Part shown: positions 51,000 through 60,906 of the stretch, piece after piece
Layout of the letters: each line of letters opens with the position of its first letter
Numbering within the stretch: position 1 is the first letter of the stretch
The notes under the pieces: model-generated
Told to the model about the DNA's origin: nothing
What the model saw: only the letters and a program-made list of their open reading frames with translations
The model's database searches: none
Assembly: GCA_905221605.1 (NCBI GenBank)
Contig: CAJNDS010002125.1
Coordinates: 139,809-203,808 of the forward strand
Direction: 5' to 3'
Source: Symbiodinium natans
Taxonomy: Eukaryota > Sar > Dinophyceae > Suessiales > Symbiodiniaceae
DNA: 64,000 bases
Program-made: the position numbers and the translations under genes

Positions 51000-52429
51000 T
51001 GCCGTCCCAGAGCTGTCAGCGAAGCTTCGGGCCCTGCACCAGGGGTTTACGGTTTAGGGTTTAGGGCTTTAGGGTTTTAGGGTTTTAGGGTTTAGGGTTT
51101 AGGGTTTAGGGTTTAGGGTGCGTGCGTGCGGACACTCGGGCAAGACGACCGTTTACGTTTGGGATCTTCATGAGGACTGGAGCATGTGCGTGTGTATAGA
51201 CATATACAGAGTGAAAGAGAGCATCTCGTTATACGTCTTGAATTGAACCAGCTTGCTTTATGTGGCTTCAGCATCTAGACCCCACGGCAACTTGTCAACA
51301 ACGAAAGGCGTCATGGCACGATGGGGTAAGGCTTCTATTGCTGTTTTTGGTGAATGTACATATGGCTCCCTAGAAAAAATTGGTGAGTGCACGTATTCTG
51401 CGTTCTTTTTGGGTATGTAATATGCTTAGCTCAATGTGGGTATTTCCCAAAACAGGGGTGCCCCTGTTATACCCCAAATAGAATAGAAGCCCCTTAAAGG
51501 GACCCCGACTTTCGGAAACTCCCCTGTGAGGAGCCCTAAGCTCTAAACCTCAAACCCGAAACCCTAAACCCTAGAATACGCCTTGCCTCAATGTGTGGGC
51601 TGTTAGTCTCTCAAAGAGGATCGCTCTGCTTAGGGTGTAGGGTTTAGGGTCTTTTTTCGCTCCCGCATAGCTGGCCGTACCGCAAGCAGGGTGTGATGGT
51701 AGGCTGAGGGTTTAGGTTTAGGTTTTAGGGTCTGGGGTTTAGGGTTTAGGGCTCTGCGACCTTACATGGACCCCACCCCAGAACCGTCGCAACTGCGGCA
51801 GTCTCCGTGCCTTCCTCATCTTCGGGCCCGGTCTTCAAGGCCTGTGGGGTTTAGGGGTTTGGGGGGTTTGTAGGGTTTGCAAGGTTTAGGGTTTTTAGAT
51901 TTTAGGGTTTAGGGTTTAATCGCTCACACTCAGACAAGCCAGGCGAGGTACACACTGTCCCATGGTTGTTAGGTGGGACCCCTCAGCACATCTGGCCAAG
52001 GTCGGCATAGGTGAGGGTTAAGGGTTTAGGGTTTAGGGTGTTTTTGGTACACTTCTGGGTTTAGGGTTTAGGGTTTAGGGTTTAGGATTTAGGGCGCCAA
52101 GCGAAGTCCCTCGTACGGTGTGGTTGGAACCTTCAGGCTTCAGATGCTAAGCTCCCTAGCAGCAACCCAGACGGAGGCCCATGAGCTCACCAGATCTCTT
52201 GGGCTCTTGGACCAGGTAAACACAAATTAAACCCTAAACCCTAAACTCAAACCCTAAACCCTACACCCTAAACCCTAAACCCATCAACCTCCAGAACCCC
52301 AGAAGCCCAGAGACCTGGACCATGTAACTTAGGCAAGGCGCGCCCAACTGGCCCAGGGCCACCTGACAGCTTGAACCACTTTTGCACGCGAAGGTGCTTT
52401 TGGGGGGCATCGAGTTTAGGGTTCAGGGC
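51000..52429. other. Mostly telomere-like fragments; possible plus-strand WD-like piece
   Basis: Many short TTTAGGG runs. At about 51128-51180 the plus strand reads GHSGKTTVYVWDLHEDWS, which resembles the end of a WD40 repeat, and a donor-like GG|GTAAGG lies at about 51326. One short match is not enough to call a gene. Confidence 0.3.
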
Positions 52430-52850
52430 CAGGGTTTAGGGTTTCGGGTTTAGGGTGTAGGGTGTAGGTGTAGGGTGTAGGGTGTAGGGTGTAGGGTGTA
52501 GGGTGTAGGGTGTAGGGTGTAGGGTGTAGGGTGTAGGGTGTAGGGTGTAGGGTGTAGGGTTTAGGGTTTAGGGTTTAGGGTTTAGGGTTTAGGGGGTTTA
52601 GGGTTAGGGTTTAGGGTTTAGGGTTAGGTTTAGGGTTAGGGTTTAGGGTTTTTAGGGTTTAGGGTTAGGGTTAGGGTATAGGGTATAGGGTTAGGGTATA
52701 GGGTTATAGGGTATAGGGTATAGGGTATAGGGTATAGGGTATAGGGTTAGGGTTAGGTAGGGTTTAGGGGTTAGGGTTTAGGGTTTAGGGTTAGGGTTTA
52801 GGGTTTAGGGTTTAGGGTTTAGGGTTTAGGGTTTAGGGTTTAGGGTGTAG
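52430..52850. repeat. 420-bp telomere-like array with TGTAGGG and TATAGGG blocks
   Basis: TGTAGGG in about 17 consecutive units (52450-52560), then TTTAGGG/TTAGGG mixture, about ten TATAGGG units (52675-52745), then TTTAGGG. Each variant is homogeneous within its block. Confidence 0.97.
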
Positions 52851-53099
52851 CATTCGTTGGCTGCGTGTGTGTTGGTGATGGATGCAAGCAACACACACGC
52901 AGCACGGTCGTGTCAACCCCACCCCAGGCCGCCCAGCTCTAAAGCTTTTAGGCGCTAAAGATCAAAAACAAATTCAATCTAAGCACTCCATCCCTCAAGC
53001 CAACCAACTTACCCAGAACCTTTAGGCTAGCAAGGTAAATCCGAACCTGGAATTAGGGTTTGGTTTTTGGTACCTGTGCTCGGGCCTGCACCTGTGAAC

Positions 53100-55200
53100 C
53101 TGGGCCTGGACCTGTTGGACCTTGGGCCTTGGACCTTACACCTTGGACCTTAGACCTTGGACCTTGGACCTTGGACCTTGGACCTTGGCCTTGGACCTTG
53201 GACCTTGGATGTCTGAACTTTGGACCTTGGACCTCGGACCTTGCTCCTTGGACCTTGGACCTTGGACCTTGGACCTTGGACCTGGACCTTGGACCTTGGA
53301 CCTTGGACCTTGGACCTTGGACCTCGGACCTTGGACCTTGGACCTTGGACCTTGGACCTTGGACCTTGGACCTTGGACCTTGGACCTTGGACCTTGGACC
53401 TTGGGCTTGGACCTTGGACCTTGGACCTTGGACCTTGGACCTTGTGACCTGACCTTGGACCTTGGACCTTGGACCTTGGACCTTGGACCTTGGACCTTGG
53501 ACCTTGGACCTTGGACCTTGGACCTTGGACCTTGGACCTTTGGACCTGGGACCTTGGACCTTGGGCCTGACCTTGGACCTTGGACCTTGGACCTTGGACC
53601 TTGGACCTTGGACCTTGGACCTTGGACCTTGGACCTTGGACCTTGGACCTTGGACTTGGACCTTGGACCTTGAACCTTGGACTGGACCTTGGACCTTGGA
53701 CCTTGGACCTTGGACCTTGGACCCTGGACTATTGGACCTTTGGACCTTGGACCTTGGCCTTGGACCTTTGGACCTTTGGACCTTGGACCTTGGACCTTGG
53801 AGCTTGGACCTTGGACCTTGGACCTTGGACCTTGGACCTTGGACCCTGGACCTTGGACCTTGGACCTTGGACCTTTGGACCTTGGACCTTGGACCTTGCA
53901 CCTTGGACCTTGGACCTTGGACCTCGGACCTTGGACCTTGGACCTTGCTTGGACCTGGACCTTGGATCTTGGACCTTGGACCTTGGACCTTGGACCTTGG
54001 ACCTTGGACCTTGGGCTTGGACCTTGGACCTTTGACCTTGCACCTTGTGACCTGACCTTGGACTTTGGACCTTGGACCTTGGACCTTGGACCTTGGACCT
54101 TGGACCTTGGACCTTGGACCTTGGACCTTGGACTTGGACCTTGGACCTTGGACCTTGGACCTTGGACCTTGGACCTTGGACCTTGGACCTTGGACCTTGG
54201 ACCTTGGACCTTGGACCTTGGACCTTTGGACCTTGGACCTTGGACCTTGGACCTTGGACCTTGGACCTTGGACTTGACCTTGGACCTTGGACCTTGGACC
54301 TTGGACCTTGGACCTTGGACCTTGGACCTTGGACCTTGGACCTCGGACCTTGGACCTTGGACCTTGGACCTTGGACCTTGGACCTTGGACCTTGGACCTT
54401 TGGACCTTGGACCTTTGGACCTTGGACCTTGGACCTTGGACCTTTGGACCTTGGGCCTTGGACCTTGGACCTTTGGACCTTGGACCCTTGGACTATTGGA
54501 CCTTTGGACCTTGGACCTTGGCCTTGGACCTTTGGACCTTTGGACCTTGGACCTTGGACCTTGGAGCTTGGACCTTGGACCTTGGACCTTGGACCTTGGA
54601 CCCTGGACCTTGGACCTTGGACCTTGGACCTTTGGACCTTGGACCTTGGACCCTGGACCTTGGACCTTGGACCTTGGACCTTTGGACCTTGGCCCTTGGA
54701 CCTTGGACCTTGGACCTGGGACCTTGGACCTTTGGACCTTGGGCCTTGGACCTTGGACCTTGGACCCTGGACCTTGGAGCTTTGGACCTTGGACCTTTGG
54801 AGCTTTGGACCTTTGGACCTTGGACCTTGGACCTTTGGACCTTGGACCTTGGACCCTTGGACCCTTGGACCTTTGGACCTTGGACCTTGGCCTTGGACCT
54901 TTGGACCTTTGGACCTTGGACCTTGGACCTTGGACCTTGGACCTTGGACCTTGGACCTTGGACCTTTGGACCTTTGGACCTTGGACCTTGGACCTTGGAC
55001 CTTGGCCCTTGGACCTTGGCCCTTGGACCTTGGACCTTGGACCTTGGACTTGGACCTTGGACCTTGGGCCTTGGACCTTGGACCTTGGGCCTTGCACTTG
55101 GACCTTGGACCTTGAACCTTGGACCTCCTCTGCGCCTCTGTGCCTGTACCTCTGAACCTCTGTACCTGGACCTGGACCTGGATCTGGACCTGGACCCGGA
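53100..55200. repeat. GGACCTT heptamer satellite, about 2.1 kb
   Basis: About 290 units of GGACCTT with 8-mer (GGACCTTT), 6-mer (GGACTT) and substituted (GGACCTC, GGCCTT, GGACCCT) variants. A long variant string around GGACTATTGGACC at 53725 recurs at 54490, so there is a higher-order period near 765 bp. The ends decay into GGACCT and CCTCTGTAC hexamers. Frames of up to 653 codons here are by-products. Confidence 0.97.
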
Positions 55201-55311
55201 TATTTATTTGTTTTAGGGATCCTCAGACTAGGGTTTGGGGTAGCTTAATATAGAATGACTCTATATATTCCTAGGTCCAGCTCTGAGCAAGGTTAAAGCA
55301 CGTTCGTGTTG

Positions 55312-55428
55312 GGCTTGGAGATACAGCCGTTCTCCAAGCCAAAGGTTACCTGTATAAAGCGTAGCCAAGCTCGGGAGTAGTCATATACTCCCTCGGCAAG
55401 CGTCGCGCCCAACGTTAGGGCGCGACGC
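55312..55428. other. Cluster of three strong hairpins
   Basis: 55312-55340 (10-bp stem GGCTTGGAGA/TCTCCAAGCC), 55373-55392 (GGGAGTA/TACTCCC) and 55400-55428 (11-bp stem GCGTCGCGCCC/GGGCGCGACGC, loop AACGTTA). They lie between the satellite and a telomere-like array. Could be a structured RNA or a small element. Confidence 0.6.
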
Positions 55429-55432
55429 GTTT

Positions 55433-55553
55433 AGGGTTTAGGGTTTAGGGTTTAGGGTTTAGGGTTTAGGGTTTAGGGTTTAGGGTTTAGGGTTTAGGGT
55501 TTAGGGTTTAGGGTTTAGGGTTTAGGGTTTAGGGTTTAGGGTTTAGGGTTTAG
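55433..55553. repeat. Interstitial telomere-like array (TTTAGGG)
   Basis: 17 uninterrupted units. Confidence 0.98.
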
Positions 55554-55615
55554 GCCTCCTCCCTTCCAGTTTAAGTAACGAATAGATGTTGAGTCCTCAT
55601 GAGGGGCAGGGTTGC

Positions 55616-55729
55616 TTGGAGGTTCATGGGTTAAAAGTACTTGAAATAAGGCTTTAAGCAGCTGGGATTTGAAGTTACTGCTCTACTTTATGTCTCTACT
55701 TGTTCGTCGGTATCCATGAGCCCTTAAGT
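55616..55729. mobile_element. Family N element (copy 4), diverged
   Basis: TTGGAGGTTCATGGG on the left, TATCCATGAGCCCTTAAG on the right. Confidence 0.45.
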
Positions 55730-55833
55730 AGGCGAACTTTAGACAGGTCTTAGACTGCAATGGTGCAAGGAAGCTATGCTTTGGGCGTGCTAATGATTCT
55801 GGAGTGCTCTTGGGAGTGGCATTGGGGTAGTCT

Positions 55834-56025
55834 TCATACTCCTGGAATGCTCTTGCAGCAGTTTTGCGCTGCTTGGGAAGGCCTGGGATCTACGGTGGCA
55901 AGCCTTGGTTGAAGGCAGAGCTTGTTCCGGAATCCCTTTCTTAAAGCATGACGATGCACCACTTCGGAGTGCCTCGACGCCTGTTTTGATGCAAAAACAT
56001 CTCGAGCCCTGAGCCCCTTTTTCAT
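55834..56025 (-). CDS. Exon candidate, unknown product
   Basis: 63 codons, basic (RARDVFASKQASRHSEVVHR then HALRKGFRNK). No domain recognised. Confidence 0.35.
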   Translation of the reverse strand: MKKGLRARDVFASKQASRHSEVVHRHALRKGFRNKLCLQPRLATVDPRPSQAAQNCCKSIPGV

Positions 56026-56510
56026 CCAGGAGGGACTGGGCCCCCTGAAACCCGAAACCCTTTAGGGTCTCAACCCCCTAACTTCTGGAAGCCCCTGAGA
56101 ACGTGAACCCTGTGCCCTTGGCTGCTCCATGAGACGTTCGCAGGGCCTCGGCTGCTTTCACCACATCGGCCGCCGGTGGGCTTGGGGCGCTCGCCAGGAA
56201 CCTGGTCTTTGTCAAACCCTAAACCCTAAACCCTAAACCCGCAACCCTAAACCCTAAACTAAACCCTAAACCCTAAACCCTAAATCACTCACACTCGGAC
56301 GGGCCAGGCGAGGCACACACTGTCTCAAGGTCTCTCGGTGAACCCTTTTGGGCCCCTGTGATACTTGTCGCGTCTGCTAACGCTTGGCGATACCTTCACT
56401 TGCTCAGTATCCTGTGAGGGTGTTACCAACAATCCCAAATTCCTGAAGCAAACGGTTCTAAAGAGTAGCAGAGAACCTGGCTGCGCACTCGTCCCCCCTC
56501 CAGCGCACTC

Positions 56511-57466
56511 TCATGTCACCACCCTCACATAAACATAATCCAGACAGACAATAGTGTCAAAATAACCCGAAGTTGTCAGAAAAGCAGGTGCAGCATTGGC
56601 AAAGAGCAACTGTTTTTCCCAGGTACGGCTATGCACAACGTCAGGTGATTCGTTCAGCACCATCAAAGCAAGGACTACCCCCCCTCCCCCTACCAAAAAA
56701 AGAAAAAATGACATAGTCATGCCCCAAAGAGATATTTGCGATCACGCTGGTGATTGCTAGCTTCTTTTACTACTATTTGCTTAAGAACCCCCCGCCCCCC
56801 CCCCCCCCCCCCCCCCCCGCGCCCCCCCCAACAAAAAAAACCAATCCCTGTATTGCCCGTGTTTTGTGGAGGGTTCTTAAGCAAATGATGGCTTGGGGTT
56901 CCTTCAGCTCGTAAGCTTGGAAATGGCTCCCCCCCCCCCCTTCCCGGATCAATGGCACTGCAAGGAACTGCGTAGGCTGGAAGCCAGCTGCCCGCACCTT
57001 CGCAGCTGCTTATATATACGTGTATATATATATATACATATACATACATAAAAATATTTTTTACACACACACACACACATATATAGCTCTCTTCTTCTTG
57101 CTTTGTGCTATTATTATGCTTCTTCTTCTTCTTCTTCTGGGTTTTTGTTGTTGTGGTTCTTCTTCTTCTTCTTATTCTTCTTTTTGTTCTTTATCTGCTG
57201 ATGCTGGCTTGAGGGGTGCAGACCTCCCCGCGCGCTGGGCGCGCCCGGATGGTCTCCGATCAGACTTAGACGAATTAGATACATATATATATATATATAT
57301 TTTTTTTTCTTTTTTTCTCATGCTGTCTCTGTCTCTCTCTCTCTCTCCGCCATTGGGCTACGTTACAGCCGACACTAGCTACTGAGCGGAGGGCAGCGCA
57401 CAAGAGAGTTCCAGGGTTCTCTCGTAGAAGTTCTCTCACTCTCTCACTCTCGGTCGTTGTTGCCAC
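56511..57466 (-). CDS. Four-exon gene, unknown product
   Basis: Exon 1 begins with ATG at 57466 (MATTTESERVRELLRENPGT) and runs to about 57310. Exon 2, about 57275-57190 (SKSDRRPSGRAQRAGRSAPL). Exon 3, about 57005-56892 (AAGFQPTQFLAVPLIREG). Exon 4, 56690-56511 (VLNESPDVVHSRTWEKQLLF) ends at a stop near 56511. Introns hold an AT/TTC microsatellite region and the family B element. Frames are individually open; exact borders not solved. No domain recognised. Confidence 0.45.
56770..56890. mobile_element. Introner-like element, family B (copy 9)
   Basis: Ends CTACTATTTGCTTAAGAACCCC and GGGTTCTTAAGCAAATGATGG. The left arm is expanded to more than 40 C. It separates exons 3 and 4 of the surrounding gene. 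Confidence 0.8.
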
Positions 57467-57825
57467 TCTTGGCCTTTCTGGACCCTCCCAAGGGACCCTA
57501 AACCTAAACCCTAAACCCTAAACCCTAAACCCTGGAACCTGCTACCCTCAGCAGACCGCCTGGAGCACCAGCGTTTCGAGAGGCAGGGCTTCGATCTCGG
57601 GCGCCGTGCTGGTCGGCAGCCTCTCCTGAGTTTTGCTCTCCAGGCCGAAGAGCCTCTTTCCTTTTTTTTCTCGGAGGCCCTAACCCACAAACCCTGAACC
57701 CTAAGCCCGTTTGCCGGTAGATCTTTGGGGTGGCCATGCGGCTTGGGCCTCGAAACCCTACTCGCACATAGGGTCCTCCCTCAACACAAAAAAAGAAAAT
57801 ATTTTACTTCGAACATCCCCACCTT

Positions 57826-57927
57826 CAGGGAGTCTCTGGGGTTGGGCACTCCAGGGAGTCTTTGGGGTTGGGGCACTCCCTCTCCGGTTGGGCACTCCAG
57901 GGAGTCTCTGGGGTTGGGCACTCCAGA
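57826..57927. repeat. 26-28-bp minisatellite
   Basis: About four units of CAGGGAGTCTCTGGGGTTGGGCACTC. Confidence 0.9.
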
Positions 57928-58067
57928 AAACGTCTCTCACACAACATCTAAAAACCCCACACCGATGGTGTGGAATAATAAAATTGGCCCAGAAGTTTTG
58001 TCTAGTCTCCTATGGGAGGCGTTCCGGTCTCTAGGGGTTTTAAGGACATGGGCATTCAGGATTTGCC

Positions 58068-58170
58068 TCGTGCTTTGATTTCAGCTGGCGGGGACAAGAA
58101 ACCCCATGGGCCATGCAGAATTGGCAGAAGAGTCTGCTGCAATAGGTCCACGTAAAAACCGCCAGAGCCT
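58068..58170 (-). CDS. Exon candidate, unknown product
   Basis: GGFYVDLLQQTLLPILHGPW then GFLSPPAEIKAR. Good coding character. No family assigned. Confidence 0.4.
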
Positions 58171-58320
58171 GCTTTTATAGGTTTCTTGCAGGTTGTGAGG
58201 ATACTCTTCGGCAACATGCCTATAAAAAAAAACGCTGGGAGTTTAGGATTCTTAAACGGCAAGGTTATCCAGAGGCGACTGCCTTCTGAAGTGTTAAACT
58301 TGATGTTTAGACCCTAAACT

Positions 58321-58384
58321 TGGGATGTTCCCCCTTCTACAAACAGTCCTTCATCCCCATGATAGTACCCCCTTTCATAATCCT
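58321..58384. mobile_element. Family A, left half plus core
   Basis: TGGGATGTTCCCCCTTCTACAAACAGTCC; the right arm is missing and CCTAAACCC follows directly. Confidence 0.55.
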
Positions 58385-58390
58385 AAACCC

Positions 58391-58420
58391 TTTTTAAGCA
58401 CGGACTGAGGAAGCTGCCGG
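58391..58420. repeat. Conserved 3'-flank motif of the retrogene family
   Basis: TTTTTAAGCACGGACTGAGGAAGCTGCCGG, right after CCTAAACCC and about 180 bp beyond the retrogene 2 stop. Matches 14596-14624. Confidence 0.65.
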
Positions 58421-58596
58421 CGACACCTGAAAGTAGCAAGACTTGCACCAACTGGCGAAACTGAGGTCATCTTCAACTGGAACATATCTCCCATAAGAAC
58501 ATTGAGGTACAAAACACTGTCTTCTCGCGGTCTTCACGAGACTCCAGCATACTCGAAGCTCGACTTCGTCAAGCAAAGACCAGCCTACTCCCACAC

Positions 58597-59247
58597 TCAA
58601 CTTTCGGTTTCGGGCTGACTTCGCATCTGTGCCAACCTCTCCTGTTTGCGCTGTTGTCTAGCGGTCATCTTGTCCTGACGGCACTGATCCTTCAGCTGCT
58701 GCAGTGTTTGGGGACGCTCGTGTGTCGTATGCGGAGGAAACGTCACACAAGAAGACCCCATAGACACAGACTCCTGGAGCCTTTCCGGTTCATGTCGTAT
58801 CTTGCCCTCGGTGAAGCTACTCTTCCTTTCATCAGGCCATGCAAGCAGCACGTCATCCGAATCACCTGGCACAAGCGGGTGCGTAGATGTAGCCGTTGAT
58901 GATGATGCATCGCGTGCCATGATTTGCCCTTTCAACTCTACATTTTCGGCCATGAGCTTTACAATAGCCTGTGCCTTTTCCAGAAGAATGTTTTGACAGC
59001 TTGCAGCGATTTGCTCCATCAGCGCCTCACATTGTGGCCGTGTGATAATCTCATGCTGAGTCTGACTTGTGGCATCCTGGGATCTGTGGAAACAGTGTCT
59101 TGACTCGACCTTAGCTTCTGCGCCAAGCACAAACATGGCGAGCGTCTCACCCAGATGGTTTTTCACCTCCGGTTGTTTCAATCTGCCAGCGAGACGCATC
59201 GCATACGCAATGCATGATGTGAGTTTCCGTTCTCCAGGGCTCTCCAT
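58597..59247 (-). CDS. Retroposed gene family member 2, unknown product
   Basis: 216 codons, intronless. N-terminus MESPGERKLTSCIAYAMRLA matches MDSPPSGKRKLVSCLAYSLR of retrogene 3 (start chosen on this basis). A central ITRPQCEALMEQIAA block matches YTDDECRNIAQ and CTEMECKAVAER of the other two. Hydrophilic middle; basic C-terminus DQCRQDKMTARQQRKQERLA matches retrogene 1. A spliced-leader remnant (59338-59310) lies 62 nt upstream of the ATG. The unit from 58391 to 59338 is bounded on both sides by CCCTAAA. No known domain; a helical protein is likely. Confidence 0.75.
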   Translation of the reverse strand: MESPGERKLTSCIAYAMRLAGRLKQPEVKNHLGETLAMFVLGAEAKVESRHCFHRSQDATSQTQHEIITRPQCEALMEQIAASCQNILLEKAQAIVKLMAENVELKGQIMARDASSSTATSTHPLVPGDSDDVLLAWPDERKSSFTEGKIRHEPERLQESVSMGSSCVTFPPHTTHERPQTLQQLKDQCRQDKMTARQQRKQERLAQMRSQPETES

Positions 59248-59309
59248 TGCAGGACTGACACAAACAAGCTATACAAGCCGTGCCCAGTAGGACCTCGTAA
59301 CCAAATGGC

Positions 59310-59338
59310 CTTGAGCCAAAATGGCTTGAGCCGTAGCC
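59310..59338 (-). other. Spliced-leader remnant (relict, tandem)
   Basis: On minus: GGCTACGG, CTCAAG, then CCATTTTGGCTCAAG. The last 15 nt equal the 3' end of the dinoflagellate leader (known sequence CCGTAGCCATTTTGGCTCAAG). The preceding CTCAAG is the end of an earlier leader, as expected when a leader-bearing cDNA is reinserted and trans-spliced again. GGCTACGG is the leader's first 8 nt inverted. Confidence 0.88.
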
Positions 59339-59366
59339 TAATCCTAAACCCTAAACCCTAAACCCT

Positions 59367-59402
59367 ATTATGCCTAAGAAGGACTAGGGGGGAACATCCC
59401 AA
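59367..59402. mobile_element. Family A, right half only
   Basis: TAAGAAGGACTAGGGGGGAACATCCCAA, immediately after CCCTAAACCCTA. Confidence 0.55.
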
Positions 59403-60083
59403 CCCGGAACCCTTGCGCAAGCTTTTGCGGCTTGCAGCCGGCTTCTGGGCCCCGAAGGCTCTGAGCATCAGCTGGGACCACCAATAAACCCTAAACCCGA
59501 AACCCTAAACCCTAAACCCTAAATTTTACACCCTAAGCCCTAAACCCTAAACCCTTGAGCTTACAGACTGCTCAAGGGGCTGGTAAAAGGGGAAGGTGCC
59601 CAGGGAACCTTGAGGGGAGCCTCAAGGCCCTAAACAGGGCGAGGGCTTTAAGATTTTGGGTTGTCGGGTTCTAATTAGGTTTTAATTAGGGTTTTGATTA
59701 GGGTTTTGATTAGGGTTTTGATTAGGGTTTTAGTTCGGGTTTTAGTTAGGGTTTAGGGTTTTAGGGTTTGTTTTGGGGTTCCAGTTAGGGTTTAGGGTTC
59801 TTTGTCTTGTTTCTGTTTGCTTGCCTGCTCGGAAAGCGCTAGTGTATGCCTTTCCCGTCACATGCCTCGGCCTCAGCACGGGTTCAGAAAGGGTGGGTGT
59901 TTGCCGTCCCCAAACCCTAAACCCTAATCCCTAAACCCTAAACCCTCTCTCTCTCTCAGGCATTCGAAACGTCAAGCCTGCCAGGGACAGCTCTCGTGGC
60001 TACCCCCGTGAAAGTGTAAGCGGGACAGTCAGAAGTGTGCGAATTACGGTGAGAAAGAGCAAGCGCATGCAGCAACAGCCAGA
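59403..60083. other. Repeats between retrogenes 2 and 3; no other gene
   Basis: CCCTAAA runs at 59485-59560 and 59910-59945, a TTTTGATTAGGG array at 59670-59760 and a short CT run. Weak frames only. Confidence 0.6.
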
Positions 60084-60827
60084 CTACAACTTCGCAGAGA
60101 AGACCCTAGAAATGCGACGTAAGTCACGGATAGCTAAGCGCCTTAATCGTTGCTGCTCAATTAAAGCTTGTATGCCCGCATCTTCAGGCAAATCAAGACA
60201 CTGCGAGGACTCACAAGGTTCATCTTCGCTTGCATCATCGAGAACTCTACCGAAAGGTTGAACCGAGGATTCACGAGGTTTCTCTTCTCTTGCATCATCC
60301 AGAGCTGGACCGAAAGGTTGCATCGGGAGGCTTGCCTCACCTGAGCCTGGTTGCTCAAGCTCGCAGAGGCCCGCATCTCGTTCGAGTTCATAAATCCGTC
60401 TCTGTAAGGTTTGAAGAGAGGCCTCAGTCGTTGCCACCACATTTGCCACCAAAGTCTGAGCGATGTTCCGGCACTCATCATCAGTATAGACCCTGTGCGT
60501 AGTTTGCGTCCCCATTGACATTACCCCACCCGCACCGGATGAAGCACACTCACCATAGTCATCCGCATCATTTGGTCGATTCTCGGCCTCATGCAGATGC
60601 AGCCCGGCCCCCTGTGGTTTATGTTGATGCCACGCGCCGTCGTCAACATGCAGGGCGTCATACAAGCTGATGGTTCTTCGAGTCGATACGGCCGGATGAT
60701 CGCACAACTCTTGTAGGGTGCACTTCAAGATGCTAGCTGTCATCCGATAGTTCAGTCTGGTGGATAATCTCAAGGAATAAGCCAGGCAAGACACCAGTTT
60801 TCGCTTCCCAGACGGTGGTGAATCCAT
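60084..60827 (-). CDS. Retroposed gene family member 3, unknown product
   Basis: 247 codons, intronless, the longest paralogue. N-terminal KLVSCLAYSLRLSTRLN shared with retrogene 2; central GTQTTHRVYTDDECRNIAQ block shared with both; C-terminal LIEQQRLRRLAIRDLRRI basic helix. It has an internal 23-residue tandem repeat around QPFGPALDDAREEKPRESS / QPFGRVLDDASEDEPCESS. GTQT resembles dynein-light-chain docking motifs (inference only). A leader-derived sequence lies 60 nt upstream; the flanks on both sides are CCCTAAA. Confidence 0.75.
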   Translation of the reverse strand: MDSPPSGKRKLVSCLAYSLRLSTRLNYRMTASILKCTLQELCDHPAVSTRRTISLYDALHVDDGAWHQHKPQGAGLHLHEAENRPNDADDYGECASSGAGGVMSMGTQTTHRVYTDDECRNIAQTLVANVVATTEASLQTLQRRIYELERDAGLCELEQPGSGEASLPMQPFGPALDDAREEKPRESSVQPFGRVLDDASEDEPCESSQCLDLPEDAGIQALIEQQRLRRLAIRDLRRISRVFSAKL

Positions 60828-60886
60828 TGCAGCAAACGCGCGAGCGAATTACAGAAAAGCATGCTCATTAGAGCCTCGTGGCCAAA

Positions 60887-60906
60887 CTTGAGCCGTAGCC
60901 ATTTTG
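60887..60906 (-). other. Spliced-leader remnant, partly inverted
   Basis: On minus: CAAAATGGCTACGG then CTCAAG. The first 14 nt are the exact inverse complement of the leader's first 14 nt; the last 6 are the leader's 3' end. The following TTTGGCCACGAGG matches TTTGGTTACGAGG after the leader remnant of retrogene 2. Confidence 0.75.

Noticed and set aside
53053-55216. Open frames of up to 653 codons (GPRSKVQ / LGPWTLD repeats)
   Set aside because: They are translations of the GGACCTT heptamer satellite, open on both strands and in several frames, with no start context, domain or non-repeat part.
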